From Dyella humicola (lineage in GTDB: Bacteria > Pseudomonadota > Gammaproteobacteria > Xanthomonadales > Rhodanobacteraceae), in assembly GCF_026283945.1 (NCBI RefSeq), contig NZ_JAPDPC010000001.1, forward strand, positions 1,674,001 through 1,738,000: a DNA stretch of 64,000 nucleotides, read 5' to 3'. Below the pieces are notes generated by a model, which had not been told where the DNA came from, made no database searches, and saw nothing but the letters and a program-made list of their open reading frames with translations. Of this stretch, positions 27,772 to 36,955 are shown in pieces (the stretch's first letter is position 1; each line of letters opens with the position of its first letter). The position numbers and the translations under genes are program-made.

Positions 27772-28235
27772 TGCGGCTTGTCCTGCCCGGCGGCTTCATT
27801 CACTTGCTTGCCCTCGTGCGCCTTGGCCATGGCGTCTTTCAGCTCTTTCGGCATGTAAGTCTCGTCATGCTTGGCCAGCACTTCGGTGGCGATGAAGCGT
27901 GCGTTGTCCATATGGCCGCTGGCGATCACCGACTGATTGTCGCGGAACAGGTCCGGCAGGATGCCGGTGTATTCCACCGGCATCGAACCGCTGGCATCGA
28001 TGACGGTGAAGGTGACTTTCAACGAATCGTTGCTGCGCTGGATGGAGCCTGCCTTGACCATGCCGCCCAGACGGAAGTTCTTGTAGCTGGTGGCCTGGCC
28101 TGTCTGCACCTGGCTCGGCGTGAACAGGTAGTTCATGTTCTGCTGCAGGGCGAACACGATCAACCCAATCGCTACGACGGCCGCGGCGATAACAGAAAGG
28201 ACAATGGTGAGCCGGCGCTTGCGAGTGGGATTCAT
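27768..28235 (-). CDS. ccmE: Cytochrome c maturation haem chaperone CcmE
   Basis: 155 residues from the ATG at 28235. A basic start MNPTRKRRL, one membrane anchor (about 10-30), and an OB-fold domain. The covalent haem-binding histidine lies in [11 protein letters not shown] about residue 130. [14 protein letters not shown] and [21 protein letters not shown] are typical. It carries haem from CcmC to CcmF in the periplasm. It lies 22 bases after ccmD and overlaps ccmF by 4. Confidence 0.95.
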   Translation of the reverse strand: MNPTRKRRLTIVLSVIAAAVVAIGLIVFALQQNMNYLFTPSQVQTGQATSYKNFRLGGMVKAGSIQRSNDSLKVTFTVIDASGSMPVEYTGILPDLFRDNQSVIASGHMDNARFIATEVLAKHDETYMPKELKDAMAKAHEGKQVNEAAGQDKPQ

Positions 28236-28257
28236 GAATTGCTCTTGCGATGATTGC

Positions 28258-28458
28258 TCATGGCGACGACGGGGTACGTTGCTGGCGCGCAATCTGGCGC
28301 GCCATACGGGCACGCAGCTCGCGCAGGTCGCGGCGCCGGCGCAGGACCGGGCTCACGTAGTCGGCGATCAGCACGATAAAGAACACGGCGTAGGCCGGCC
28401 ATACATAGGTGGCATAACCGCCCATGGCGATAAAGCTGTCCCAGGAAAAAGCGCTCAT
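28258..28458 (-). CDS. ccmD: Haem exporter protein CcmD
   Basis: 66 residues, too short to be obvious and easily lost inside a longer open frame. One membrane helix (about 18-36, [21 protein letters not shown]) preceded by [12 protein letters not shown], the usual CcmD signature, and followed by a basic region [21 protein letters not shown]. It links CcmC and CcmE and promotes release of haem-loaded CcmE. Its ATG at 28458 overlaps the ccmC stop by 4 bases. Confidence 0.93.
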   Translation of the reverse strand: MSAFSWDSFIAMGGYATYVWPAYAVFFIVLIADYVSPVLRRRRDLRELRARMARQIARQQRTPSSP

Positions 28459-29264
28459 CGCTGGCTCTCTCGCTCCGCCGCTCCTGCGCGTCCTGCGCTC
28501 GCGGCACTCGCACCTCCTTGTGCTTCGGCGATCTGGCGCACCCAGTCCTTGCCGCTTTCCAGCGACAGCAGATCGGTACGCACGCGGCCGAACAGGCTCG
28601 CGATGTAATAGCACTTGGTCGCGGCCATCATGGTCAGCAGCGGCCACAACATCTCGCGGCTCATCTTGGACGGACCCAGGATGCGCACGGTGGAACCCTG
28701 GTGCAGCGTGTTCCACCAGTTCACCGAGAAATGCACGATCGGCACGTTGATGATGCCGATGATGGCGAGGAATGCAGCGGCGCGTGCGCCCTGGCGACGA
28801 TCCTCGAACGAGTGGTACAGGCCGATCACGCCCAGGTACAGGAACAGCAGCACCAGCTCGGAGGTGAGCCGCGCGTCCCACGTCCACCAGGTGCCCCACA
28901 TCGGTTTGCCCCAAAGCGAGCCGGTGACCAGGGTGATGAAGGTGAAGGCCGCGCCGATCGGCGCCGATTCCATCGCCACCACTTCCGCCAGCTTGATGCG
29001 CCAGACCAGCGAGATGAACGAGGCGACCGCCATGACGGCGTAGATAAACAGGCCCATCCACGCGCAGGGCACGTGGATGAAGATGATGCGGTAAGCGTCG
29101 CCCTGCTGGTAATCGGCGGGCGCCAGCACCAGGCCGCCATACAGCGCCACCGCGCCCAGCAGCAGTGCCAGCGCCAGCGCCCAGGGGCGCAGCGTGCCGG
29201 CGAAGCGGTAGAAGTTGGGCGGCGAGCTGAGCTTGTGTACCCAGAGCGGGATCCAGTTGGCCAT
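28455..29264 (-). CDS. ccmC: Haem exporter protein CcmC
   Basis: 269 residues with six predicted membrane helices. The tryptophan-rich motif WGTWWTWDARLTSEL and periplasmic histidines (in IFIHVPCAW and IVHFSVNWWNTLHQG) are intact. It loads haem onto CcmE. The C-terminal tail is unusually Ala/Gly/Arg-rich compared with shorter homologues. It starts 6 bases after ccmB. Confidence 0.95.
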   Translation of the reverse strand: MANWIPLWVHKLSSPPNFYRFAGTLRPWALALALLLGAVALYGGLVLAPADYQQGDAYRIIFIHVPCAWMGLFIYAVMAVASFISLVWRIKLAEVVAMESAPIGAAFTFITLVTGSLWGKPMWGTWWTWDARLTSELVLLFLYLGVIGLYHSFEDRRQGARAAAFLAIIGIINVPIVHFSVNWWNTLHQGSTVRILGPSKMSREMLWPLLTMMAATKCYYIASLFGRVRTDLLSLESGKDWVRQIAEAQGGASAASAGRAGAAERESQR

Positions 29265-29270
29265 AGCGTC

Positions 29271-29957
29271 TCAGGCGTCCAAGGCAATTCGTAGGGCGGC
29301 GGCGCAGGCCAGCGGCGCCAGCACCAGGGCCATGGCCAGTGCGGCCCCCAGCCAGGCGATGGGCGCGAGCCACGGCAGACCCTGTTGTGCCGCGGCCACG
29401 GCGCCAGCGGCAAAGATCACCACTGGCACGCAAAGCGGCAGCAGCATCAAGGCCAGCAGCATACCAGAGCGACGGGTGCCGGCCGTCAGCGCCACCAGCA
29501 CGGCGCCCAGCAGGCTGAGCAGCGGCGTCGCCAGCAGCAGCGCGTAGATAAGCACCGGCATCACCGCGGTCGGCAGATGCAGCATGCCGGCCAGCAGCGG
29601 CGCGATGACGATCAGCGGTAATGCGGTGGTGATCCAGTGCGCGAGGATCTTCATGCCCATCATCAGCGCCAGCGGCTGCGGTGACAGCATCAACTGCTCC
29701 AGCGAACCGTCCTCGATATCGCTGCGAAACATCGCGTCCAGCGCCAACAACATGGCCAGCAGCATGGTCACCAGTACGGCGCCGCCGGCAATGCGTTGCA
29801 GCAGGGCGTCTTCCGGACCCAGTGCGAACGGGAATAGCGTAGTGACGATCAACGCATAGAGCACCGGCATGACGATGTCGCCACGGCGGCGCCAGGCCAG
29901 GGTGAGGTCGCGACGCAGGACGGCGGCGCAGGCGGGGGCAAGCGGAGCGTGACTCAT
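29271..29957 (-). CDS. ccmB: Haem exporter protein CcmB
   Basis: 228 residues with six hydrophobic helices. [32 protein letters not shown] is the typical CcmB cytoplasmic loop segment. It is the permease partner of CcmA in the ABC module that drives release of haem-loaded CcmE. Its start overlaps the ccmA stop by 4 bases. Confidence 0.95.
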   Translation of the reverse strand: MSHAPLAPACAAVLRRDLTLAWRRRGDIVMPVLYALIVTTLFPFALGPEDALLQRIAGGAVLVTMLLAMLLALDAMFRSDIEDGSLEQLMLSPQPLALMMGMKILAHWITTALPLIVIAPLLAGMLHLPTAVMPVLIYALLLATPLLSLLGAVLVALTAGTRRSGMLLALMLLPLCVPVVIFAAGAVAAAQQGLPWLAPIAWLGAALAMALVLAPLACAAALRIALDA

Positions 29958-30592
29958 GCGTGCATGCGCACCCGTTTGGGTTCCCCGTGAAGAAAGCTCA
30001 CCGCGCCGTGACTGGTGACCAATACTGCGCCACCGCTGGATGAGTGTTCGGCGAGCAGGCGATTGACCAGGTCGATGCCGGTGCGGTCAAGGTTGGCGTA
30101 GGGCTCATCCAGCAGCCACAGCGTGGCCGGCAGCAGCAACAGGCGGGCAAGTGCCGCGCGTTTCTTCTGGCCAGCGGAGAGGCGGCGGACAGGTTCGTCT
30201 TCGTAGCCGGACAGACCGACGTCCGCCAAGGCGCCGTCAACATGGCGACCGCAGCGCGTGCCATAAAGACCCGCGGCCACATGGAGGTTCTCACGGGCGC
30301 TGAGATCCGACTTCAGTCCCAGGTGATGCCCCAGGAACAGGGTGTCGCCCAGGTGTTCTTCGCGTCGCCAGGGGCGTCCACGCCAGTGCAGTTCGCCTTC
30401 ATCGACGTGCAGCAGACCGGCCAGGATGCGCAGCAAGGTGGTCTTGCCGCTGCCGTTGTCACCTTCGATCAAGGCGACTTCGCCCGCCCGCACGCTGAAA
30501 TCCAGCGGGCCGAACACAGGTTCGTCCTGGCGATAGAAGGAGAGCGCCCGTGCTTCCAACAGGATAGGGGCGACGGCAGGCAAGGCAGTCAT
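29954..30592 (-). CDS. ccmA: Cytochrome c biogenesis ATP-binding protein CcmA
   Basis: 212 residues from the ATG at 30592 (an in-frame TTG nine codons upstream is less likely). Walker [12 protein letters not shown], signature [11 protein letters not shown] (the CcmA variant of LSGGQ), Walker [13 protein letters not shown] and switch VTSHG are present. First gene of the complete ccmABCDEFGHI series on the minus strand. The operon promoter should lie in the roughly 115 bases between this start and the DUF3293 gene. Confidence 0.95.
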   Translation of the reverse strand: MTALPAVAPILLEARALSFYRQDEPVFGPLDFSVRAGEVALIEGDNGSGKTTLLRILAGLLHVDEGELHWRGRPWRREEHLGDTLFLGHHLGLKSDLSARENLHVAAGLYGTRCGRHVDGALADVGLSGYEDEPVRRLSAGQKKRAALARLLLLPATLWLLDEPYANLDRTGIDLVNRLLAEHSSSGGAVLVTSHGAVSFLHGEPKRVRMHA

Positions 30593-30709
30593 CGCGCGAT
30601 TGTCCGCAATGGCTGGCAAGCTTGTCCATGTGGCGCAGTGCCGCCAGCGAATTCTCCGCTCGTCGTCACCGGTTCAAGCCAGGTGAGACGACTGCGGTTG
30701 GTCGACGAC

Positions 30710-31135
30710 TCAACGTTCACCAGGATGCGGCATCAGACGCAGTTGCGCCGCGGCGGGGCCGTGGCCGTGAACGTAAGCGTTCTGCCCGAAGCGTTGGGCC
30801 AGGCGATCGAGCAGATCGGGGGCAGGCCCGATAACGAACAGGCTGGGCTCCTTCCAGCCATCGCCACCGACGCCGATGGCGGCATGCACGGCGATCATTT
30901 CGGGTTGCGCCCTCAAGGCGCCAAGGAGCTGTCGTTGTGCACGGCGGTTGGCCGCGCGTGCCCGCGGCTGCGAATGAGGATTCCAGGCGGTGATAAAACC
31001 CCAGCGGTGATCCCCTACCCAATCCACTAGTGGATCGGGCAGGGGATGATCGATCTGGATGTTGGTCCGGCCGCCGCATGGAAGGCGCACTCGATACTCG
31101 GTGGCCCGGTAAGCGGCGAGCAGGGACTCATCCAT
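30710..31135 (-). CDS. DUF3293 family protein
   Basis: 141 residues from the ATG at 31135; an upstream frame is inside the kmo gene. It contains the DUF3293 pattern: an AYRATEYRV opening, WGFITAWNPHSQPR, ANRRAQRQLLGAL, GWKEPSLFVIG and a final FGQNAYVHG. The family is small, cytosolic and of unknown function. Its start overlaps the kmo stop by 8 bases, so it is co-transcribed with kmo. No catalytic site is evident. Confidence 0.85.
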   Translation of the reverse strand: MDESLLAAYRATEYRVRLPCGGRTNIQIDHPLPDPLVDWVGDHRWGFITAWNPHSQPRARAANRRAQRQLLGALRAQPEMIAVHAAIGVGGDGWKEPSLFVIGPAPDLLDRLAQRFGQNAYVHGHGPAAAQLRLMPHPGER

Positions 31136-32534
31136 GCCGCAGATCGGGCAGCGGCGGGAGGATGGCGCGGAGGGCGGCGACCGCGGCATCCAGGTCGACC
31201 GACGTCGCCTGGGTCGAGCCGCGCAGCAATTGCTCCAGCAGCTGATCCTGTGCGCGGCCGCGCTCGAAGGCGTAGGCGTAGGGCAGGTGGGTGAAGGTCA
31301 CCATGCGATAACGCGCCATGAAATGCTGCGGCGCGCGTGCGGCCAGCAGTGCGCCCAGGTCGCGCTTGGCGAGATAGTGCGGATCGGCGACGGAGTCGCG
31401 CATCTCCACGTAGTTTTCCAGCGCCATCGCCGCGATGGCGTCGGCGTTGGGCTGGCGGATGCGTTGGAATTCCGCGAACGCGTCGGCCGTGTCGTTGGGC
31501 GACTGGGCCAGCAGCGAGGCCAGCACCACGGTGTCTTCGAAGCCGCAATTCATGCCCTGGCCGTGGAACGGCACGATGGCATGAGCTGCATCGCCGACCA
31601 GCAGCGCGCGCCCGTCGAGATGCCAACGATGCAGATACAACGTGGATAGGGTGCCGACGGGATGGCCCTCGTAGTCCGCGGCGAAATCGGGAATCAGCGG
31701 CAGCAGGTCGGGGAAATCTTCCTGGAAGAACGCGTGGGCTGCCTGGGTATCGGGCAAGGTCGCAAAGCTCGGGTGGGCACCCTGGGCCGGCAGGAACAAG
31801 GTGACCGTGAAGCTGCCTTCGGTATTGGGCAAGGCAATGCACATATAGCCGCCGCGCGGCCAGATATGCAGTGCATGCGGTTCCACCGCGAACTGGTCAT
31901 GGCCGCCGCTGCGACCGACCAGGTCCGCCGCCAGCACGCCAGCGGAGGGGATCTCCAGCTCCTTGTAGGCATGGCCAAGTGCATCCACCCGCTCGCCCAA
32001 GGGGGTGTGGGCATTCATCGCCGCGCGCAGCGCCGAGCCGGCACCATCGGCGCCAATGATGACGGCAGCATCGAGGTCCCGCTCCACCCCTTGCTCGTCG
32101 GCCAGGCGGATGCGGCGCGCGTCGAAATCAGCAGTCACCAGCGATTGGCCAAAATGGAAGCGCACGCCCGCCGCTTCCGCGGCATCCAGCAGCAGCATGT
32201 TCAGGGCGCCGCGAGAGACCGACCAGATCACCTCGCTATCGTCCACGCCGTAGCGCTGCAGGCCGGAACGGCCATCGCGCGTATGCACCATGCGGCCGCG
32301 CATCATCACGGCACGTTGCAGCACGTCCTGCGCCAGTCCGGCTTCGCGCAGTGCCTGCAAACCACGTTCAGCCAAGGCCAGGTTGATCGAACGGCCACCG
32401 ACGAAGCCGGCTATTCGGGGATCGGGGCGTTTTTCGAACACATCAACTGCAAACCCTCGTCCGGCCAATTGCTGGGCCAGCAAGGCGCCGACCAGGCCGC
32501 CGCCAATAAGGGTGATCGTTTGCTGCTGCGCCAT
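31128..32534 (-). CDS. kmo: Kynurenine 3-monooxygenase
   Basis: 468 residues from the ATG at 32534. FAD-dependent aromatic hydroxylase of tryptophan breakdown, converting kynurenine to 3-hydroxykynurenine. Visible: N-terminal dinucleotide fold TLIGGGLVGALLAQQLAGRG, the KMO-type GGRSINLALAERG, the active-site region around HIWPRGGYMCIALPN, GDAAHAIVPFHGQGMNCGFED for FAD, and a C-terminal membrane-associating region. In bacteria it feeds quinolinate/NAD synthesis or related metabolites. No other kynurenine-pathway gene lies in the window. An open frame extends upstream but lacks conservation. Confidence 0.94.
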   Translation of the reverse strand: MAQQQTITLIGGGLVGALLAQQLAGRGFAVDVFEKRPDPRIAGFVGGRSINLALAERGLQALREAGLAQDVLQRAVMMRGRMVHTRDGRSGLQRYGVDDSEVIWSVSRGALNMLLLDAAEAAGVRFHFGQSLVTADFDARRIRLADEQGVERDLDAAVIIGADGAGSALRAAMNAHTPLGERVDALGHAYKELEIPSAGVLAADLVGRSGGHDQFAVEPHALHIWPRGGYMCIALPNTEGSFTVTLFLPAQGAHPSFATLPDTQAAHAFFQEDFPDLLPLIPDFAADYEGHPVGTLSTLYLHRWHLDGRALLVGDAAHAIVPFHGQGMNCGFEDTVVLASLLAQSPNDTADAFAEFQRIRQPNADAIAAMALENYVEMRDSVADPHYLAKRDLGALLAARAPQHFMARYRMVTFTHLPYAYAFERGRAQDQLLEQLLRGSTQATSVDLDAAVAALRAILPPLPDLRHG

Positions 32535-32739
32535 GGTGCGTTCCGTCGGGGCAATCAGAACACTGTTCCTCAAGCTGCCGCGGACTGCAAGGCTCTGGGT
32601 TGGAGGATCGGGGGTGGGTAGCGGCGGTGCGAAGACCTGGCGTTGTCGCAGCCCCTGATCGAAGGCAGGTCGCGGCGATGAAGTTGGCGTGGCGCCCTTT
32701 TTTTTTGCGCCTCCGCTACCCATCCCCATCCCCGCTTTC

Positions 32740-33501
32740 TCAGAAGCTCATGAAGTAGCCGCCATTCACCGGCAGGTTCGCGCCGGTGATATAGCCAGCG
32801 TCGTCCGCCGTGAGAAAGGACACCGCACGCGCGATATCGGCGGGCGAACCCAGGCGGCCGACGGGAATGTCCGAGATGATCTGGTCGCGGATGTCGGCCG
32901 CTACGGCGGCCACCAGCGCGGTGTCGCAATAGCCAGGCGATACGGTGTTCACCGTGATGCCCTTGCGCGCCGTCTCGCGCGCCAGGGCCATGCCGAAGCC
33001 ATGCACGCCAGCCTTGGCGGCGGAGTAATTGGTTTGGCCGAACTGGCCGGTCTGGCCATTGACCGAGCTGAGATTCACGATGCGGCCGAAGCCTCGCGTG
33101 CTCATGCTCTCGACGACATGGCGGCAGGTGTTGAAGACGCCGTCGAGATTGACCCGCATCAGTTCGTGCCATTGCTGCGGCGTCATCTTGCGCAGGCTGG
33201 TATCGCGCGTAATGCCGGCAGCGTTGACCAGGATGTCGACGCTGCCGTAGCGGCTTTCGGCGCGGCCGATCAATTCGCCGCAACTGTCGAACTGACTCAC
33301 ATCACCGGGTTCGAACACGACCGCGCCATTGAGATCGGCCAGTTCGTGCCGGAAGGCTTCCAGCCGTTCCTCGCGTCCAGGCAGGTCGACAGCGATGACC
33401 TGGCGTCCGGCCTCGGCCAGCTGGCGACAGATCTCGGTGCCGAGGCCGCCGATGCCTCCGGTGACGATGGCAACGCGCGGAGTGCGGACAGAAGGGGTCA
33501 T
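32740..33501 (-). CDS. phbB: Acetoacetyl-CoA reductase (PhaB-type SDR)
   Basis: 253 residues from the ATG at 33501; another ATG at 33525 is possible and neither has a good ribosome binding site. SDR features: VTGGIGGLGTEICRQL, VNAAGITRD, NLSSVNGQTGQFGQTNYSAAKAG with the Tyr-Lys pair, and TVSPGYCDTAL. The NGQ.GQFGQTNYSAAKAG segment is the hallmark of NADPH-dependent acetoacetyl-CoA reductases making (R)-3-hydroxybutyryl-CoA for polyhydroxyalkanoate. It follows phaR on the same strand. No synthase (phaC/phaE) or thiolase is in the window. Confidence 0.92.
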   Translation of the reverse strand: MTPSVRTPRVAIVTGGIGGLGTEICRQLAEAGRQVIAVDLPGREERLEAFRHELADLNGAVVFEPGDVSQFDSCGELIGRAESRYGSVDILVNAAGITRDTSLRKMTPQQWHELMRVNLDGVFNTCRHVVESMSTRGFGRIVNLSSVNGQTGQFGQTNYSAAKAGVHGFGMALARETARKGITVNTVSPGYCDTALVAAVAADIRDQIISDIPVGRLGSPADIARAVSFLTADDAGYITGANLPVNGGYFMSF

Positions 33502-33605
33502 GGGTGGGAACTCGTACACGGTCATGCCGCAGGGCAGCACGTGCTGTGCTGCAGCGGTCGATAGTCGGGAGATGGCTGGCGCCCGTGGGCGCCGGCCGGA
33601 ACGGA

Positions 33606-34088
33606 TTAGCCGGGCTTCTTGCCGCTGCCTGGCGGCTTTGCCTGGGTGGCGGCGTCCAGCAGGCCGCGCTGCATGTTGCGCCACGCGTCCATATTGCGTT
33701 CGGTCAGCTCGTTCAGCATCGACCAGGGCGTCTGCCCGAGCAGGCTGTTGAGCTGGGTACGGAACTGCTGCTGCTGGTCCAGGAACACCTGCAGGCTGCG
33801 CTCCAGATACGGCCCCATGAAGCCCTGCAACGAGTCGCCGTAGAAGCGGATGATCTGGCTGAGCAACTGGGGTGACAGCATCGGCTGCCCCTTTTCCTCG
33901 TGCTCAGAAATGATCTGCAGCAACACCGAGCGGGTCAGGTCGTCCCCGCTCTTGGCGTCGCGGACCTCGAAGGTCTCACAGTCGAGCACCAGCTGACGGA
34001 CCTCTTCCAGCGTGATGTAGCTGGAGATCTCCGTGTCGTAGAGCCGGCGGTTCGGGTACTTCTTGATGATGCGGATCGTTTGTGCCAT
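33606..34088 (-). CDS. phaR: Polyhydroxyalkanoate synthesis regulator PhaR
   Basis: 160 residues. The N-terminal PHB/PHA accumulation regulator DNA-binding domain is unmistakable: IRIIKKYPNRRLYDTEISSYITLEEVRQLV. The following C-terminal region (LLQIISEHEEKGQPMLSPQLLSQIIRFYGDSLQGFMGPYLE) is the usual PhaR repeat. It senses PHA granules and represses phasin and related genes. It sits about 100 bases upstream of the reductase, suggesting joint control. Confidence 0.95.
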   Translation of the reverse strand: MAQTIRIIKKYPNRRLYDTEISSYITLEEVRQLVLDCETFEVRDAKSGDDLTRSVLLQIISEHEEKGQPMLSPQLLSQIIRFYGDSLQGFMGPYLERSLQVFLDQQQQFRTQLNSLLGQTPWSMLNELTERNMDAWRNMQRGLLDAATQAKPPGSGKKPG

Positions 34089-34177
34089 GCGGCACAAACT
34101 AGCAGAAGGTATTGCGGCGCACCAGTCGTCCGTGACTTACGTCATGTTGCGACCACTTGTGCAGCAATCCTTATGGA

Positions 34178-35734
34178 TCAGTGGCCTGCTGCCGGACCAC
34201 CGGCGCTGCCGAACGGCGGCTTGGCGAACCACAGCACCGGAATCAAGAGCACGAACAGGATGGCGCATAGCCAGAAAATATCATTCACCGCCAGGGTCAG
34301 TGCCTCCTTGTTGACCAGCTGATCGGTGATGCCCAGCGCCTGGGTCGGACTGAAGCCGCCGCGGTTCAGCTGCTGCAGCACCTGGCTGGCCGGTTGGCTG
34401 GCGGTGGTCACGTTCTCCGTCAGCGTGGCGTGGTGCCAGATGCCGCGGTGTTGCCACAAGGTCACCGACACGGCGGTGGAAACGCTCGATCCCAGCGTAC
34501 GGAAGAAATTGGCCAGGCCGGTGGCGCTGGCGATTTCCTCGCCGGGCAATCCCGCCAGGTAGATCTGGTTGAGCGGGATGAAGAAGCAGGGGATGGCAAT
34601 ACCCATCACGAAGCGCGGCAGGATCAGCGAGTTGAACGACGCCCCGCTGTCGAATGTCGAGAACCAGTAAGACGTGCCCGCGAATACGATAAAGGCAAAG
34701 GTCACGACCGCTCGCAGTTCCAGTCGGTGCAGGTTGCGTCCGAGGAGCGGCGCGATCAGGAAGGCCAGGACACCCACCGGTGCCGAGGCCAGGCCAGCCC
34801 AGGTGGCGGTGTAGCCCAGGGTGGTTTGCAGCCACAACGGGAACACCACGTTGATGCCGAAGAAGGCGAACATGCCTAGTGATTGGGCAGAGACACCGAC
34901 GGTGAAGTTGCGCCGTCGGAACAGGCTCAGGTCGACCACCGGGTGTTTCGCGTTCAATTCCCACACGATCAGGAAGGTCAGGCACACCAGCGCGACAAGG
35001 CCGAGCGTGGCGATCATCGGCGAGGAGAACCAGTCGTGATCGTTGCCGTTGTCCAGCATGAACTGGAGGCTGCCCACGCCGGCCACCAGCAGCACCAGGC
35101 CGATGACGTCGATCGGCGACTGGAACACCTTGGTTTCACGCTTGCGCAGCAGCGACCAGGTGATGGCAGCGGCGAGCAGGCCTACCGGCACGTTGATATA
35201 GAAGATCCACGGCCAGGAGAAGTTGTCGGTCAGCCAGCCGCCCAGGATGGGGCCGAAGATCGGCGCCACCACCACGGTCATCGCCCACAACGCCAGCGCG
35301 ATGCCCTGTTTGGCCTTGGGATAGCTCGATAGCAGCAGGGTCAGCGACAGCGCCACCATCGGACCGGAGCCGGCGCCTTGCAGCAGACGGCCGATCACCA
35401 GCATCGGCATCGACGTCGCCAGGCCGCACAGCATGGAGAACACCACGAACAGCATCACCGAGAAGACGAAGGTCTTCACTTCGCCGAAGCGTCGCGCGAT
35501 CCAGCCGGTAAGCGGCTGCATGACGGCGCTGGCGAGCGAGTAGGAACTGATCGTCCAGGTGCCCTCGCTTGCACTGACGCCGAGACTGCCTGCGATATGA
35601 GGCACGGCGACATTGACGATGGTCATGTCCAGCACCTCCATGAAGGTGCTGAACGCGACCGCGATGGTCAGCAGGACCAGCGCACTGCCTTGCAGTGGCG
35701 GTAGCGGCTGCGTGTCGTTGGGGGTGGAGGCCAT
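34178..35734 (-). CDS. emrB: MFS drug exporter, EmrB/QacA (DHA2) family
   Basis: 518 residues, 14 membrane helices expected. Motifs of the 14-TM drug:H+ antiporters: LDMTIVNVAVPHIAGSLG in helix 1, WTISSYSLASAVMQPLTGWIARRFGEVK, and GRLLQGAGSGPMVALSLTLLLSSYP. It pairs with the upstream membrane fusion protein (18-base gap) and outer-membrane channel to form a tripartite pump for hydrophobic toxicants. Controlled, by inference, by the MarR gene at the head of the operon. Confidence 0.93.
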   Translation of the reverse strand: MASTPNDTQPLPPLQGSALVLLTIAVAFSTFMEVLDMTIVNVAVPHIAGSLGVSASEGTWTISSYSLASAVMQPLTGWIARRFGEVKTFVFSVMLFVVFSMLCGLATSMPMLVIGRLLQGAGSGPMVALSLTLLLSSYPKAKQGIALALWAMTVVVAPIFGPILGGWLTDNFSWPWIFYINVPVGLLAAAITWSLLRKRETKVFQSPIDVIGLVLLVAGVGSLQFMLDNGNDHDWFSSPMIATLGLVALVCLTFLIVWELNAKHPVVDLSLFRRRNFTVGVSAQSLGMFAFFGINVVFPLWLQTTLGYTATWAGLASAPVGVLAFLIAPLLGRNLHRLELRAVVTFAFIVFAGTSYWFSTFDSGASFNSLILPRFVMGIAIPCFFIPLNQIYLAGLPGEEIASATGLANFFRTLGSSVSTAVSVTLWQHRGIWHHATLTENVTTASQPASQVLQQLNRGGFSPTQALGITDQLVNKEALTLAVNDIFWLCAILFVLLIPVLWFAKPPFGSAGGPAAGH

Positions 35735-35752
35735 GGCGGTCTGGGTCGCTTG

Positions 35753-36955
35753 TCAGTTCGCGTTGCGCTTGCCCAGGTTGGCCTCGATGATCTTCTCGGC
35801 CTCCGCATCGGCCTTGCTGGCCATCTGCTCGTACACGTCGGTCTGCGCCACGGGCTGGCCGTTGTTGACAGGTGCCATCACCGGACCCGAGTCGTCGGTA
35901 ATGTCGACCGTGACTTCGGTGGACAGGCCTACGCGCAGCGGATGCTTGTCGAGCTCCTTGTCATCGAGCGCAATGCGCACCGGCACGCGCTGTACGACCT
36001 TGATCCAGTTGCCGGTGGCGTTTTGCGCGGGCAGCAGCGAGAACACGCTGCCGGTGCCGGCGCCCAGGCCGATCACCTTGCCGTGGTAGGTGACGCCGCT
36101 GCCGTAAAGGTCGCTCACGATCGTGGTCGGCTGGCCGACGCGGATATGGCGCAGCTGGTTTTCCTTGAAGTTCGCATCCACCCACAGCTCGTGCAGGGGC
36201 AGCACCGTCATCAGCTGCTGGCCCGGCTGCACGCTGTTGCCCACTTGCACGCTGCGCTGCGCGACATAGCCGCTCACCGGCGCGAAGATGGCATTGCGCT
36301 GCGAGGCCACCCAGGCCGCGCGAAAGTTGGCACGAGCCTGTTCCACCGCCGGGTTGCTGGTGATCTCGGTGCCTTCGATCGAGGCATGCGCGGCAGCGGC
36401 CTGTGCTTGGGCCGAGTTCAAGGCGGCCTGAGCCTGGTCGACGGCATCACGCAGATGCTGCACGGTCTCGGGTGCTTCCGCCTGTTCGGCGATCAAGGGC
36501 AGGCGGCGCTTGAGATCGGCCTGGGCTTTCTTCAGATCGACTCGCGCGGTGACGACCTGCGCATCGGCACCGGAGGCCGATTCGGTCTGCTGACGTACCT
36601 GACGCACGGCCTGCGCGAGCGCGCTGCTGACCTGCTGCAAGCGCACGTCGGCGTCGGTGCTGTCCAGCTTTACCAGGATCTGGCCGGCTTCGACACGCTG
36701 CGTGTCGTCGGCGAGGATCGCCACCACGATGCCCGACACCTGGGCAGAAATGGCCACCTGATTACCGCCCACATAGGCGTTGTCGGTCTTTTCGCGCGTG
36801 GAGAACACGAACACCCACAACAACACCCATGCCGCCGCGGCGAGGATGAAGATCGACGCGACGATCAGCAGCGTACGTCGACGCTTGGCCGGATCCTTCG
36901 CGGCCATGCCGCTGTCGTTGTCCTGCGATGCGGCAGCGGAATCAGTGGCGCTCAT
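35753..36955 (-). CDS. emrA: HlyD/EmrA-type membrane fusion protein
   Basis: 400 residues from the ATG at 36955. A cytoplasmic Ala/Ser-rich start, one membrane helix (about 30-52), TDNAYVGGNQVAISAQVSGIV at the lipoyl domain, a long alpha-helical hairpin (about 100-210), NAIFAPVSGYVAQRSVQVGNSVQPGQQLMTVLPL, and beta-barrel domains. It bridges EmrB and the outer-membrane channel across the periplasm. Its start overlaps the outer-membrane gene by 14 bases. Confidence 0.93.
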   Translation of the reverse strand: MSATDSAAASQDNDSGMAAKDPAKRRRTLLIVASIFILAAAAWVLLWVFVFSTREKTDNAYVGGNQVAISAQVSGIVVAILADDTQRVEAGQILVKLDSTDADVRLQQVSSALAQAVRQVRQQTESASGADAQVVTARVDLKKAQADLKRRLPLIAEQAEAPETVQHLRDAVDQAQAALNSAQAQAAAAHASIEGTEITSNPAVEQARANFRAAWVASQRNAIFAPVSGYVAQRSVQVGNSVQPGQQLMTVLPLHELWVDANFKENQLRHIRVGQPTTIVSDLYGSGVTYHGKVIGLGAGTGSVFSLLPAQNATGNWIKVVQRVPVRIALDDKELDKHPLRVGLSTEVTVDITDDSGPVMAPVNNGQPVAQTDVYEQMASKADAEAEKIIEANLGKRNAN

